Assembly: GCA_024277475.1 (NCBI GenBank)
Contig: JAJRVC010000286.1
Coordinates: 1-13,843 of the forward strand
Reading direction: 5' to 3'
Origin: Deltaproteobacteria bacterium
GTDB lineage: Bacteria; Desulfobacterota; Desulfobacteria; Desulfobacterales; JAFDCJ01
DNA length: 13,843 nucleotides
This document shows positions 7,201 through 13,843 of the stretch, in pieces. Each line of letters starts with the position of its first letter. Position 1 is the first letter of the stretch. The position numbers and the translations under genes were made by a program. A model generated the notes under the pieces. It searched no databases and had not been told where the DNA came from. It saw only the letters and a list, made by a program, of their open reading frames with translations.

Positions 7201-8613
7201 CTAGGCCGCACTGATCCGAAATACATGTTTAAATATCCGGGTTACCGCAATGGGCGTATTATCGCCGAGTATCTTTTGAAAATGCAAGATTCGTCTTTTC
7301 AGCTCTTCAATGGAGATACCGGGGTAGCGGTGGTGGTGAAACTCCGGCGGTGCATGTTTGCGCGAAATATATTTCCTGAGGTTTACCCCTATCCGGCGGC
7401 CTTGCGCCAGTGATCGTCCGGCAATTTGATTTTTCAGTGAGGGAGCCGGTCGCATCCCCTGCCCGGCGACTATTTCTTCAAGTACGCCGACTATCCGTTC
7501 ACACGCCAGCGGTCCATCCCGGGCAGTCAGGTAGCCATCGACCAGGACCTCGCGCTTATCTTCATCGGCGGCCGCCGGTTCTTGGTTTAAAATTCTGTTT
7601 AGGGTATCGCGCAACTGCTCAAAGTCAAAGCACTGGTGGCTGATCAGGTTCGGAAGCCTGTAAAAGCCGAGATCGTAGTCTTCATCGATTTGGGCCCGGT
7701 ACGATAAGGCCGGCACCTGCATGATATAGGCTTCCAGGCCCGTGGTACAACCGTTGTGAATTAGCGCTGCTGCAGCCATCAGCCAGGGGACGACGTTGCC
7801 TTCGTTGGTAACGCACACCCGGCTGCACCGGGCGGCGATTTTTCGGTAGACCTGCTGGTGTTCGGTCGGATGCGGCCGCACAACCACCGAATAAGCCGGA
7901 AACGCCTTTTCCAGCCGGGGGATCATCTGCTGGAAGGCTTTAAAGAGGCCGAGTTTGTGATCCCGCAGTCCCTCGGCATATTTGCGGTTCATTCCCACAG
8001 CGGCCTTGCCGAATCGCTGTTTTTCACCGGGTTTTTTCAGTGGTTGAAACAGATTCTGGGCCGGGAAAAAGGCATTGACATGGTTAAAATTGGTATTAAC
8101 GAGGATAAAATTACCATGGGCCTGTCTCAGTTTTTCTGCTTGTCGATCGTAGAATGGCAGCAACTCGGGCCTTAACATGTCGCTTCTGGGATTTCCGGTG
8201 ATATGAATCGGCACTTCTGCCGGCAGTGCGGGATACCGGCGCCACAACTCGGCATTGTCCTCGCCCCAGGCAAACAAATGAGAGATGTATTGAATTGCAA
8301 CCGGTGACAGCCTGCGGGAATAGTAAGTGTCCGGAGGCAGGTGCACAAGCGCCTCTTCATCCCAGGTTACGATTTCATGGCCGGTTTTGCGCATGATATC
8401 AAACATGCGCAGGTTGCTTGCGGTCATGCTTTTTGACAGGTAGATGCTTCTGGGAAAGGAAGTGATCCGCAAATCAATCTCCCGGTGCGATCCGATTACC
8501 GATGTAAAGCCTTTCCCGGCTGCAATGCAGGCGAGCAGCAATTTGGGGTCGAGCTCACGGACCTGGTTTTCCACCGGGATGAGCAGCGGTATTTTTTGTC
8601 GGTTGGTGTTCAT
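7201..8613 (-). CDS. Surface carbohydrate biosynthesis protein, GT-B-like (paralogue 2 of 3)
   Basis: A 470-residue member of the same family as 1178-2581 and 9042-10442, with all signature blocks intact: PVENQVRELDPKLLLACIAA at 13-32, WDEEALVH, SRRLSP, SHLFAWG, GNPRSD, NTNFNH, RPHPTE near 245-250, NEGNVVPWL, HNGCTTGLEAY, FYRLPN with SHQCFDF, and GPLACER. The C-terminal part after about residue 385 diverges from the paralogues except for a terminal HHRYPGISIEE block, so that part may select the acceptor. There is no signal peptide or membrane helix. The start at 8613 is fixed by paralogue alignment, but no ribosome-binding site precedes it. The sequence directly upstream is GTTCA-rich repeat, so the native leader may have been replaced. 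It lies 428 bp after the stop of 9042-10442 and about 226 bp before the 6120-6974 gene. Confidence 0.8.
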   Translation of the reverse strand: MNTNRQKIPLLIPVENQVRELDPKLLLACIAAGKGFTSVIGSHREIDLRITSFPRSIYLSKSMTASNLRMFDIMRKTGHEIVTWDEEALVHLPPDTYYSRRLSPVAIQYISHLFAWGEDNAELWRRYPALPAEVPIHITGNPRSDMLRPELLPFYDRQAEKLRQAHGNFILVNTNFNHVNAFFPAQNLFQPLKKPGEKQRFGKAAVGMNRKYAEGLRDHKLGLFKAFQQMIPRLEKAFPAYSVVVRPHPTEHQQVYRKIAARCSRVCVTNEGNVVPWLMAAAALIHNGCTTGLEAYIMQVPALSYRAQIDEDYDLGFYRLPNLISHQCFDFEQLRDTLNRILNQEPAAADEDKREVLVDGYLTARDGPLACERIVGVLEEIVAGQGMRPAPSLKNQIAGRSLAQGRRIGVNLRKYISRKHAPPEFHHHRYPGISIEELKRRILHFQKILGDNTPIAVTRIFKHVFRISAA

Positions 8614-8619
8614 TTAGAT

Positions 8620-9030
8620 CGATGGGTTCTGGGTTCAGAGTTCAAGCCCGCCCTGGCGCGACGGGAGGTGGATATTAAGTTATTTTAACTTTCTATTAAC
8701 TTCGTCTTCCAGCACCACATCTTGACAGGCCAGGTCTGGGCCGGGGGTTCAAAGGTTACAACCGCTGGTTGATGTCACAATTTCGCTCAAATCCGCCGTA
8801 TCGATGGCCTGGCTTGAACAGAAAGCGAACCGCAAAATTTCGAAGGGTGGAATCGCTTCAGGCTTCGCCTTCGGCTACGACCCGACAGGTCGCGAAATCT
8901 TTTTAAAACAGACAGAATACATTCATTCGACGTTCGATGTTGGACGTTCGATGTTCATCAGTTTCTTTTTCGATCAGACTGGCCGTTTTTCAGGCCGGCG
9001 CCGGGTCACAACCCTGAACCCTGAACGGCT
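8620..9030. repeat. Repeat-rich gap between the two adjacent paralogues
   Basis: The 428-bp gap 8614-9041 holds no convincing gene. It contains a tandem pair of the 14-mer GACGTTCGATGTTG/C (8929-8942 and 8943-8956). Its minus-strand reading is the M-N-I-E-R-P-T-S-N-I-E-R-R pseudo-peptide that I recall as a frequent spurious product in Desulfobacteraceae annotations. It also has AACCCTGAACCCTGAAC (9010-9026), GTTCTGGGTTCAGAGTTCA (8629-8647), the hairpin CGACC-cgaca-GGTCG near 8878-8892, and a GGCTTCGCCTTCGGCT stretch. These are dispersed intergenic repeat units, not coding sequence. Confidence 0.55.
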
Positions 9031-9041
9031 CAACTCAGTTA

Positions 9042-10442
9042 TCAGTTAATCCGAAACATCACATCAGACAACTGTACAATTTCCAGTTGCCGGTCGTCGC
9101 CCAAAAGCCGCTGAAACCGGGATATTTTGGTTTTGACTTCTTCTATGGCGATACCCGGATAGCGGTGGCGTTGAAATTCCGGCTTGTTGTGCGAGCCGGG
9201 CAGGCTGGATTTAACCCCTCTAACCAGCCGCAAACCCTTGCCCAGCGCCCAGCGTTCCAGCTGCTTTAAAAGGGAATCATTATCCGCGCAGTCCGCAATT
9301 TCAGATATATTTTTCAGGACCTCAACCATCCGCTCACAGGCCAACGGGCCGTCTAAGGCTGCCATATGGTGTTCAAGCACGGCCTGGCGCTCATTTCCGT
9401 CAGCCGCTCCCAGCCGGCCGGTAAGAATTCGCTGCAGCATGTCCTGCAGCTGGTCAAAATCAAAACACTGATGGCTGACCGCATTGGGCAGCCGGTAAAA
9501 GCCGTTATCAAAATCTTCATTGACCGGTGCCCGATAGCTGATCGCCGGCACTCCCAAAACATAGGCCTCCAGGCCCGTGGTGCAGCCATTGTGCAAAACC
9601 ACCACGGTGGCCATTAACCAGGGTACGACGTTGCCCTCGTTGGTTACGTGCACGCGTGAACAATGGGCGGCGATCTCATGGTAGACGTCATGGCGTTCGG
9701 TCGGATGGGGGCGAATGATAATGTTGACATCCGGAAATATCTGGTCAAGTTTAGGGATCAACTGCTGAAAATCCTTAAACACGGCCTGTTTGTGATTCCA
9801 CAGCCCTTCGGCGTATTCGCGGCTCATACCCCGGGCAGCACGGCCGAACCGGGCGGTTTCACCCGGCTCTTTCACCGGTTGGAACAAGTTCATGTCCGGC
9901 CCGAAGGCATTGACGTGGTTGAAATTGGTATTGATCAGGATAAATTTGCCGTATCGGTCGCGCAGGGCCCGCACTTCGTCTTCATAAAACGGTTTCATTT
10001 CCGGGCGCAGCATGTCTGTGCGGGGGTTGCCGACGCTGTGGATCGGCAGATTTTGCGGCAGATGAGGGTATTGTTTCCACAGATCGACATTGTTCGGACC
10101 CCAGGCAAATAAGTGTGAAACGTGGCGGATTGCCCTGGGATGCAGTCGGCGTGAGAAATAGGTCTCCGGCGGCAGGTGAACCAGCGCTTCTTCATCCCAG
10201 GTGACGATTTCATGGCTGAATTTATGGGCTATCAGAAAAAATAGAAGGCTGCGGATCGTCATGCTTTTGGACAGATAGATGCTCTTCGGAAAGGAATCAA
10301 TACAAAATTCCATCTCCCGCCGCGACCCGATTACCGAGGCGAAGCCCTGCCGGGCGGCGATACAGGCCAGCAGCAGTTTGGGATCCAGTTCGCGTACCTG
10401 ATTTTCTACAGGGATTAACAACAACTTATTGGTATTATGCAT
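9042..10442 (-). CDS. Surface carbohydrate biosynthesis protein, GT-B-like (paralogue 3 of 3)
   Basis: A 466-residue member of the same family, residue-for-residue co-numbered with the 1178-2581 protein through the first 310 positions: WDEEA at 82-86, SHLFAWG at 109-115, GNPRTD at 138-143, NTNFNH at 171-176, RPHPTE at 244-249, NEGNVVPWL at 268-276, HNGCTTGLEAY at 284-294. It is closer to paralogue 2 than to paralogue 1 at the N-terminus (PVENQVRELDPKLLLACIAA is shared exactly), suggesting a more recent duplication of these two neighbours. The C-terminal region after about 390 is variable and ends with HRYPGIAIEE and FQRLLGDD. The product is probably cytosolic. The ATG is set by paralogue alignment and the ribosome-binding site is weak. 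The 94-bp repeat copy at 10484-10577 begins 42 bases upstream. The gene lies about 393 bp after the transketolase stop. Confidence 0.8.
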   Translation of the reverse strand: MHNTNKLLLIPVENQVRELDPKLLLACIAARQGFASVIGSRREMEFCIDSFPKSIYLSKSMTIRSLLFFLIAHKFSHEIVTWDEEALVHLPPETYFSRRLHPRAIRHVSHLFAWGPNNVDLWKQYPHLPQNLPIHSVGNPRTDMLRPEMKPFYEDEVRALRDRYGKFILINTNFNHVNAFGPDMNLFQPVKEPGETARFGRAARGMSREYAEGLWNHKQAVFKDFQQLIPKLDQIFPDVNIIIRPHPTERHDVYHEIAAHCSRVHVTNEGNVVPWLMATVVVLHNGCTTGLEAYVLGVPAISYRAPVNEDFDNGFYRLPNAVSHQCFDFDQLQDMLQRILTGRLGAADGNERQAVLEHHMAALDGPLACERMVEVLKNISEIADCADNDSLLKQLERWALGKGLRLVRGVKSSLPGSHNKPEFQRHRYPGIAIEEVKTKISRFQRLLGDDRQLEIVQLSDVMFRIN

Positions 10443-10483
10443 TATCTGGACTTATCTTGCGAGTTTTCTATAATCTTCGTTAT

Positions 10484-10577
10484 GATGTAGCCGCAAAAAG
10501 GCACAAAAAACATAAAAATAAAATTTTATACTTAATAATTTCAATATATTATAAGATCAAAATTCGAGAATTTTGAC
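10484..10577 (-). repeat. 94-bp repeat, copy A, upstream of the 9042-10442 gene
   Basis: This stretch is near-identical over its full 94 bases to 13750-13843. It begins GATGTAGCCGCAAAAAGGCA and ends with the inverted repeat TCAAAATT-cgag-AATTTTGA (10557-10576). On the minus strand it carries TTGATC (10555-10560), 17 bases, and TATTAA (10532-10537), a candidate promoter present unchanged in both copies. A further TTGACA lies at 10590-10595. The remainder of the 393-bp gap 10443-10835 is A+T-rich, contains an unusual run of eight G (10736-10743), and shows no gene. Confidence 0.65.
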
Positions 10578-10835
10578 TTTTTGCGAGATTGTCAAGTTAT
10601 TATATCTATAACCTGATATTAATATCCTAAAGAATAAATTAGTGTCAAGTAATTGGCAATGAATAGATGCTTTTATTTCAAATTGAATTTCAATTCTTTT
10701 TGTGTTTGGAATCCTTTCTTGACAAAATGAAGGCAGGGGGGGGCGGGTTCGACGGAAAAGAAGGTCGTTAAATTGTCCAGGCTGCTTTGATTTAGTGTTT
10801 TAGAATTAAAAAGGTTTTTTAAGCCTATCTCGTTT

Positions 10836-12767
10836 CTATTTATCGGCTATGGTTTTTGAAATACGCGTTGCCAGGCTTTGGCCGTCTAATTTATGGTACT
10901 GCAGTGCTTCCGGTGGCGTCCCGCAGGCCGGGAAATCATCGACGGCAAATTTTTCAAGTTGTTTTTGCCGCAATGCAGGGGAGGCCATCAGGCTGTTGAG
11001 CAAAAGGTCGCCCAGCCCCCCATAGGGGGAATGATTGTCCAGAGAGAAAAGGAAATTGCAGTCAGCGACGACCTCCGCGAGCCAGTTGCAGTCAAGCCTG
11101 TTTAACCAGGGCAGGTTGACAACTTTCAGCGTGAAACCTTCTTCTTGCAACAATTCGGCGGCCTTAAGCGCTTCATTGAGCATCACCGGGCCGTAAGCGA
11201 ATAAAACAGCATCGGTACCCTCGTTTAGCACAGTGCCCTTCCCGGGGGTAAAGCGATACTCCTGCGGCAGCGCAATAACGCGCGGGGAAGGGGAGATGAC
11301 CAGTCGCAGCATGCAGCTTTGCTCGGCAGAATTTACACACCAGTCTAAAGCCCATTTTGTCTCGATACTATTGCACGGCTCCAGGATAACGAGGTTCGGC
11401 AGCGCACCACAAAGCGAGATGTCGCGCAGGCTCTGGTGGGATTTTCCCGGACCGGCCGGAATAAGGCCGGCATAATGGCAGACATAGATAATTCGGGTGT
11501 CTTCGGTGGCATTGTTGTAAATCTGTTCATTGGCACGGGAAGCTAAAAAAACGCCAAAGGAATTAACGATCGGCAGCAGCCCCTGCAAGGCGAGTCCGCC
11601 TGCCATGGACACCATGTCCTGCTCGGCAATACCGTTTTCAATGAAGCGTTGCGGGAATGAATTTTCAAAGGTCCGCAGGCCGCAGTCAGCGGAAAGATCG
11701 GCATCCAGCACCACCATGTCCTTTCTTTTCGAGCCCACTTCGACCAGGGCTTCGCCGAATGCAGTGACCACCTTCTCGGCGGTATCTTTGAGGTGCACCC
11801 GTTTTTTTTCCCTGGTTTCCAGCACTTCGAATGCCAACGGTGCCAGGCCGTATTCACCTATCCGCGCGTTGATACGTTCGGCAAGTTCCATGTAACCCGC
11901 TTCGAAGGCATCATCGTCCGGCGCACCGGCATGCCACTGGTAAAGGCTGTCTTTTTCCTCGAGCACGCGGTGACCTTCCATAAACGAAACGCCACAACCT
12001 TTTACGGTATCGGCGATCAACACCTTGGGCTTGTCCTCGATCCGATCGAAGCGGGTAAAATTGTTTTCCAGATCGGCAAAATTGTGACCGTCGCAGCGCT
12101 GAACATTCCAGCCGAAGGCGGTAAATTTTCTTTCCAGATCACCCAGGGAAATAATATTATCCACAGACTTGTCGGATTGGATTTTATTGAAATCCACAAT
12201 TACCTGCAGATTTGTTATTTTCTGGTAAGCCGCAGTTTGCAGGGACTCCCAGATCTGTCCTTCCTGCAGTTCGCCGTCTCCGGTCATGACAAACACGCGT
12301 CCCGACCATCCGTTCATCCGCTTTGCAATGGCCATTCCCTTGGCCTTGGATATCCCCATGCCCAGAGACCCCGAATTGGCTTCGATTCCGGGAATATGAA
12401 CATCCGGGTGGCCGTGGGTGCCGCCGAGACGCCGCAGGTTGATAAATTGCTGCTGCGAGATGATCCCCAAAGAATACAGCACGGCGTAATGGCCGGGAGC
12501 GTCATGACCCTTGGAGGAAAAATAGATGTCGCGGTTTTGATGACTCACCCCCAGCTCAACGGTATTCATATGGGCATAATAAAGAAACGTTACAATATCC
12601 AGGCAGCTGAAACTGGAGCCCAGATGTCCCGAGCCGGCGCGTTTGACGGTGGCCAGCGCGTTGGCACGGCACATATCGCCGAGCAGTTCAAGTTTATGGT
12701 GTCTGTCCAGATCAGCGCTGTGGATGCGTTCAAATTCTTTTTGCGGGATGAGTTTGATTTCGATCAT
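10836..12767 (-). CDS. Transketolase-like enzyme, full-length, thiamine diphosphate dependent
   Basis: A 643-residue protein with all three transketolase domains, which would transfer a two-carbon ketol unit between sugar phosphates in the cytosol. Numbered from the ATG at 12767: AGSGHLGSSFS (about 44-54, cofactor-domain His), KGHDAPGHY, GSLGMGIS, GDGELQEG at 163-170 with VDFNK about 24 residues later (metal and diphosphate site), and TVKGCGVSFMEGH. The pyrimidine domain has NGIAEQ with the catalytic Glu382, FGVFLASRANEQI, and GPGKSHQSLRD with His444. The C-terminal domain has LFAYGPVMLNEA and SLDNHSPYGGLGD. The frame extends 11 codons to a GTG at 12800, but GGAG lies 11 bases before the ATG at 12767 and the extension runs into GTTCACAG repeat, so I chose the ATG. 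Its place between a CMP-sugar synthetase and glycan transferases suggests a precursor role for an unusual sugar rather than central metabolism, which is inference. Confidence 0.88.
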   Translation of the reverse strand: MIEIKLIPQKEFERIHSADLDRHHKLELLGDMCRANALATVKRAGSGHLGSSFSCLDIVTFLYYAHMNTVELGVSHQNRDIYFSSKGHDAPGHYAVLYSLGIISQQQFINLRRLGGTHGHPDVHIPGIEANSGSLGMGISKAKGMAIAKRMNGWSGRVFVMTGDGELQEGQIWESLQTAAYQKITNLQVIVDFNKIQSDKSVDNIISLGDLERKFTAFGWNVQRCDGHNFADLENNFTRFDRIEDKPKVLIADTVKGCGVSFMEGHRVLEEKDSLYQWHAGAPDDDAFEAGYMELAERINARIGEYGLAPLAFEVLETREKKRVHLKDTAEKVVTAFGEALVEVGSKRKDMVVLDADLSADCGLRTFENSFPQRFIENGIAEQDMVSMAGGLALQGLLPIVNSFGVFLASRANEQIYNNATEDTRIIYVCHYAGLIPAGPGKSHQSLRDISLCGALPNLVILEPCNSIETKWALDWCVNSAEQSCMLRLVISPSPRVIALPQEYRFTPGKGTVLNEGTDAVLFAYGPVMLNEALKAAELLQEEGFTLKVVNLPWLNRLDCNWLAEVVADCNFLFSLDNHSPYGGLGDLLLNSLMASPALRQKQLEKFAVDDFPACGTPPEALQYHKLDGQSLATRISKTIADK

Positions 12768-12794
12768 TATAGCTGGAACTCCTTTTTTGTATAC

Positions 12795-12831
12795 GTTCAC
12801 AGGTTCACAGGTTCAGAGTTTAACGTTCAGG
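12795..12831 (+). repeat. GTTCACAG tandem repeat cluster
   Basis: Octamers GTTCACAG (12795-12802), GTTCACAG (12803-12810), GTTCAGAG (12811-12818) and GTTCAGGG (12824-12831) follow one another just upstream of the transketolase start. The same GTTCA units occur at 8629-8647 and, inverted, at 9010-9026. The rest of the 168-bp gap 12768-12935 shows no gene. Confidence 0.55.
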
Positions 12832-12935
12832 GTTGCTCGCTGCAATATCCCAACCCGGGCAAGCAGGAATTGAAAACTGAATATTTATGGATGTCGCTTC
12901 GCTCCTTTGTTTTTAAAATCGAAAGAATACCTTCG

Positions 12936-13691
12936 TTATAAGTTAGGGGGTTGAGGTACAGCCGGCAGCCTTGCCTCACCATTTTTAACCAGTTGTTCGG
13001 CAAGCTGCCAGTCGTAGGGATTGTTTACGTCAAAGCCTTCATATGCTTCGGTGAAAAACGGCATGACCACGTTACCGGCGATGGTGTGATCCTCGAAAAC
13101 AACCCGTGACCATGCGATTTCCAGACTCGCATTTTGTACGTATATTTCCGGTAGCGAGGGATACTGGCTGCTGTGCCAGGGTTGTTCCGCGGGACCCAGC
13201 GGCAGCAGCGGCGTCATGCGCCTGCCCCGCACCACCCACATTTTTCCGGGATGCTGGGTGCATTTTTCCACCGCCCGAAGCGAATCTACCCCCGTTTCGG
13301 CTAAAAATGTCCGCCAGGCCTGCCGGATGGTTCCCGGCAGACGAAACGGGCTGGTCGGTCGCAGGATGCTGAAACAGTCATATTCGCGGCCTTCATCCTG
13401 CAGATGTTTCAGTGCGGATGCCAGCCATTCAATGTCAGGAGAGTGATCGCCGGCAATTTCAGCGGGCCGAAGAAAGGGCATTTCAGCACCATAATAGGTG
13501 GCGATGTCGGCATACTCTTTTGAATCCGTCGACACGATCACATCGGTGAAGATTTCGCTCTGTTTGGCAGCTGCAATGGTATAGGCGATCAATGGATGGC
13601 CGGCCAGCGGGCGGATGTTTTTATCCGGCACCCGCTTGGAGCCTGAGCGCGCCGGGATCAGGGCAACGATTGTGGGTTGTTTCTTAGACAT
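12936..13691 (-). CDS. Acylneuraminate/ulosonate cytidylyltransferase family protein (CMP-sugar synthetase)
   Basis: It would join CTP and a nonulosonic or ulosonic acid to give a CMP-activated sugar plus pyrophosphate, in the cytosol. From the ATG at 13691 the protein has 251 residues, near the usual 230 or so. It opens with VALIPARSGSKRVPDKN (9-25), the nucleotide-binding loop, followed by LAGHPLIAYTI. VIVSTDSKEYADIA, ILRPTSPFR, YVQNASLEIAW and FDVNNPYDWQLAE are the other family blocks, the last giving the metal-binding Asp. The frame extends 30 codons further upstream to 13781, but those are read from the 94-bp repeat and give a Cys/Phe-rich stretch without family features. GAGAAGCAGG precedes the chosen ATG. 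The true substrate (neuraminate, legionaminate, pseudaminate, Kdo-like or another) cannot be told from sequence. No matching synthase is in the window. It leads the visible minus-strand block. Confidence 0.85.
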   Translation of the reverse strand: MSKKQPTIVALIPARSGSKRVPDKNIRPLAGHPLIAYTIAAAKQSEIFTDVIVSTDSKEYADIATYYGAEMPFLRPAEIAGDHSPDIEWLASALKHLQDEGREYDCFSILRPTSPFRLPGTIRQAWRTFLAETGVDSLRAVEKCTQHPGKMWVVRGRRMTPLLPLGPAEQPWHSSQYPSLPEIYVQNASLEIAWSRVVFEDHTIAGNVVMPFFTEAYEGFDVNNPYDWQLAEQLVKNGEARLPAVPQPPNL

Positions 13692-13749
13692 CCTGCTTCT
13701 CAAGTCCGCATAAAACAGTTTGTTTATAGAAAAATGTATATTGAATACT

Positions 13750-13843
13750 GATGTAGCCGCAAAAAGGCACAAAAAGCACAAAAATAAAATTTCACACTTA
13801 ATAATTTCAATAGGTTATTAGATCAAAATTTGAGAATTTTGAC
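13750..13843 (-). repeat. 94-bp repeat, copy B, upstream of the cytidylyltransferase gene (runs to window edge)
   Basis: This is the second copy of the element at 10484-10577, in the same orientation. About nine of 94 positions differ by eye. The inverted repeat TCAAAATT-tgag-AATTTTGA (13823-13842) is kept in both arms and differs only in the loop. It begins 59 bases upstream of the ATG at 13691. The match reaches the last base of the window, so the element may be longer. Confidence 0.65.

Noticed and set aside
8929..8956. Tandem 14-mers as a CRISPR array
   Set aside because: There are only two adjacent units, no spacers and no cas genes in the window.
8804..9049. Plus-strand frame of 81 codons in the gap between paralogues
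   Set aside because: It is made of dispersed repeat units and has no family resemblance.
9663..10112. Plus-strand open frame of 149 codons
   Set aside because: It is antisense to the conserved core of paralogue 3. A similar plus-strand shadow lies opposite the matching part of paralogue 2.
11793..12941. Plus-strand open frame of 382 codons opposite the transketolase gene
   Set aside because: The opposite strand encodes all transketolase motifs. This frame shows no recognisable domain and is a long antisense shadow.
13692..13781. Thirty-codon N-terminal extension of the cytidylyltransferase
   Set aside because: It is translated from the 94-bp repeat and nearby A+T-rich sequence and precedes the normal family N-terminus. 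A better start exists at 13691.

Overview
The window reads as an accessory surface-polysaccharide (O-antigen or capsule type) locus of a Gram-negative bacterium. The intergenic repeats are of kinds I associate with Desulfobacterota (former Deltaproteobacteria, Desulfobacteraceae-like genomes). Placement rests on those repeats and on gene content and is inference. There are no rRNA or tRNA genes and no CRISPR array.

Layout. Positions 1-111 hold the C-terminal tail of a probable transposase, followed at once by a plus-strand sulfotransferase-like gene (165-1103). A minus-strand surface-carbohydrate glycosyltransferase-like gene (1178-2581) converges on it. That gene diverges from a plus-strand capsule-type transferase gene (2866-4155) across a promoter-bearing gap. 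From 13843 down to 4183 everything is on the minus strand, in transcription order: CMP-ulosonate cytidylyltransferase (12936-13691), full-length transketolase (10836-12767), two more paralogues of the 1178-2581 gene (9042-10442 and 7201-8613), a second sulfotransferase-like gene (6120-6974), an SGNH-like gene with a second domain (4572-5846), and a small decayed reading frame (4183-4567) coupled to it.

How the genes may work together (inference). The cytidylyltransferase would activate a nonulosonic or ulosonic acid as its CMP derivative. The transketolase may supply an unusual ketose precursor. Three paralogous GT-B-like proteins with an RPHP motif, plus a fourth with KPHT, are candidate transferases. 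The two sulfotransferases and the SGNH-like protein could decorate the glycan with sulfate and acyl groups. No synthase of the NeuB type, no polymerase, flippase or ABC exporter lies in the window, so the locus must continue outside it.

Two features stand out. Every gap between intact genes in the minus-strand block carries dispersed repeats, including a 94-bp near-identical element 42 and 59 bp upstream of two different genes, so the genes look like separately acquired cassettes rather than a compact operon. The central part, about 2.7-6.1 kb, is visibly richer in A+T and in Lys/Asn/Ile codons than the flanks, which suggests a different origin.
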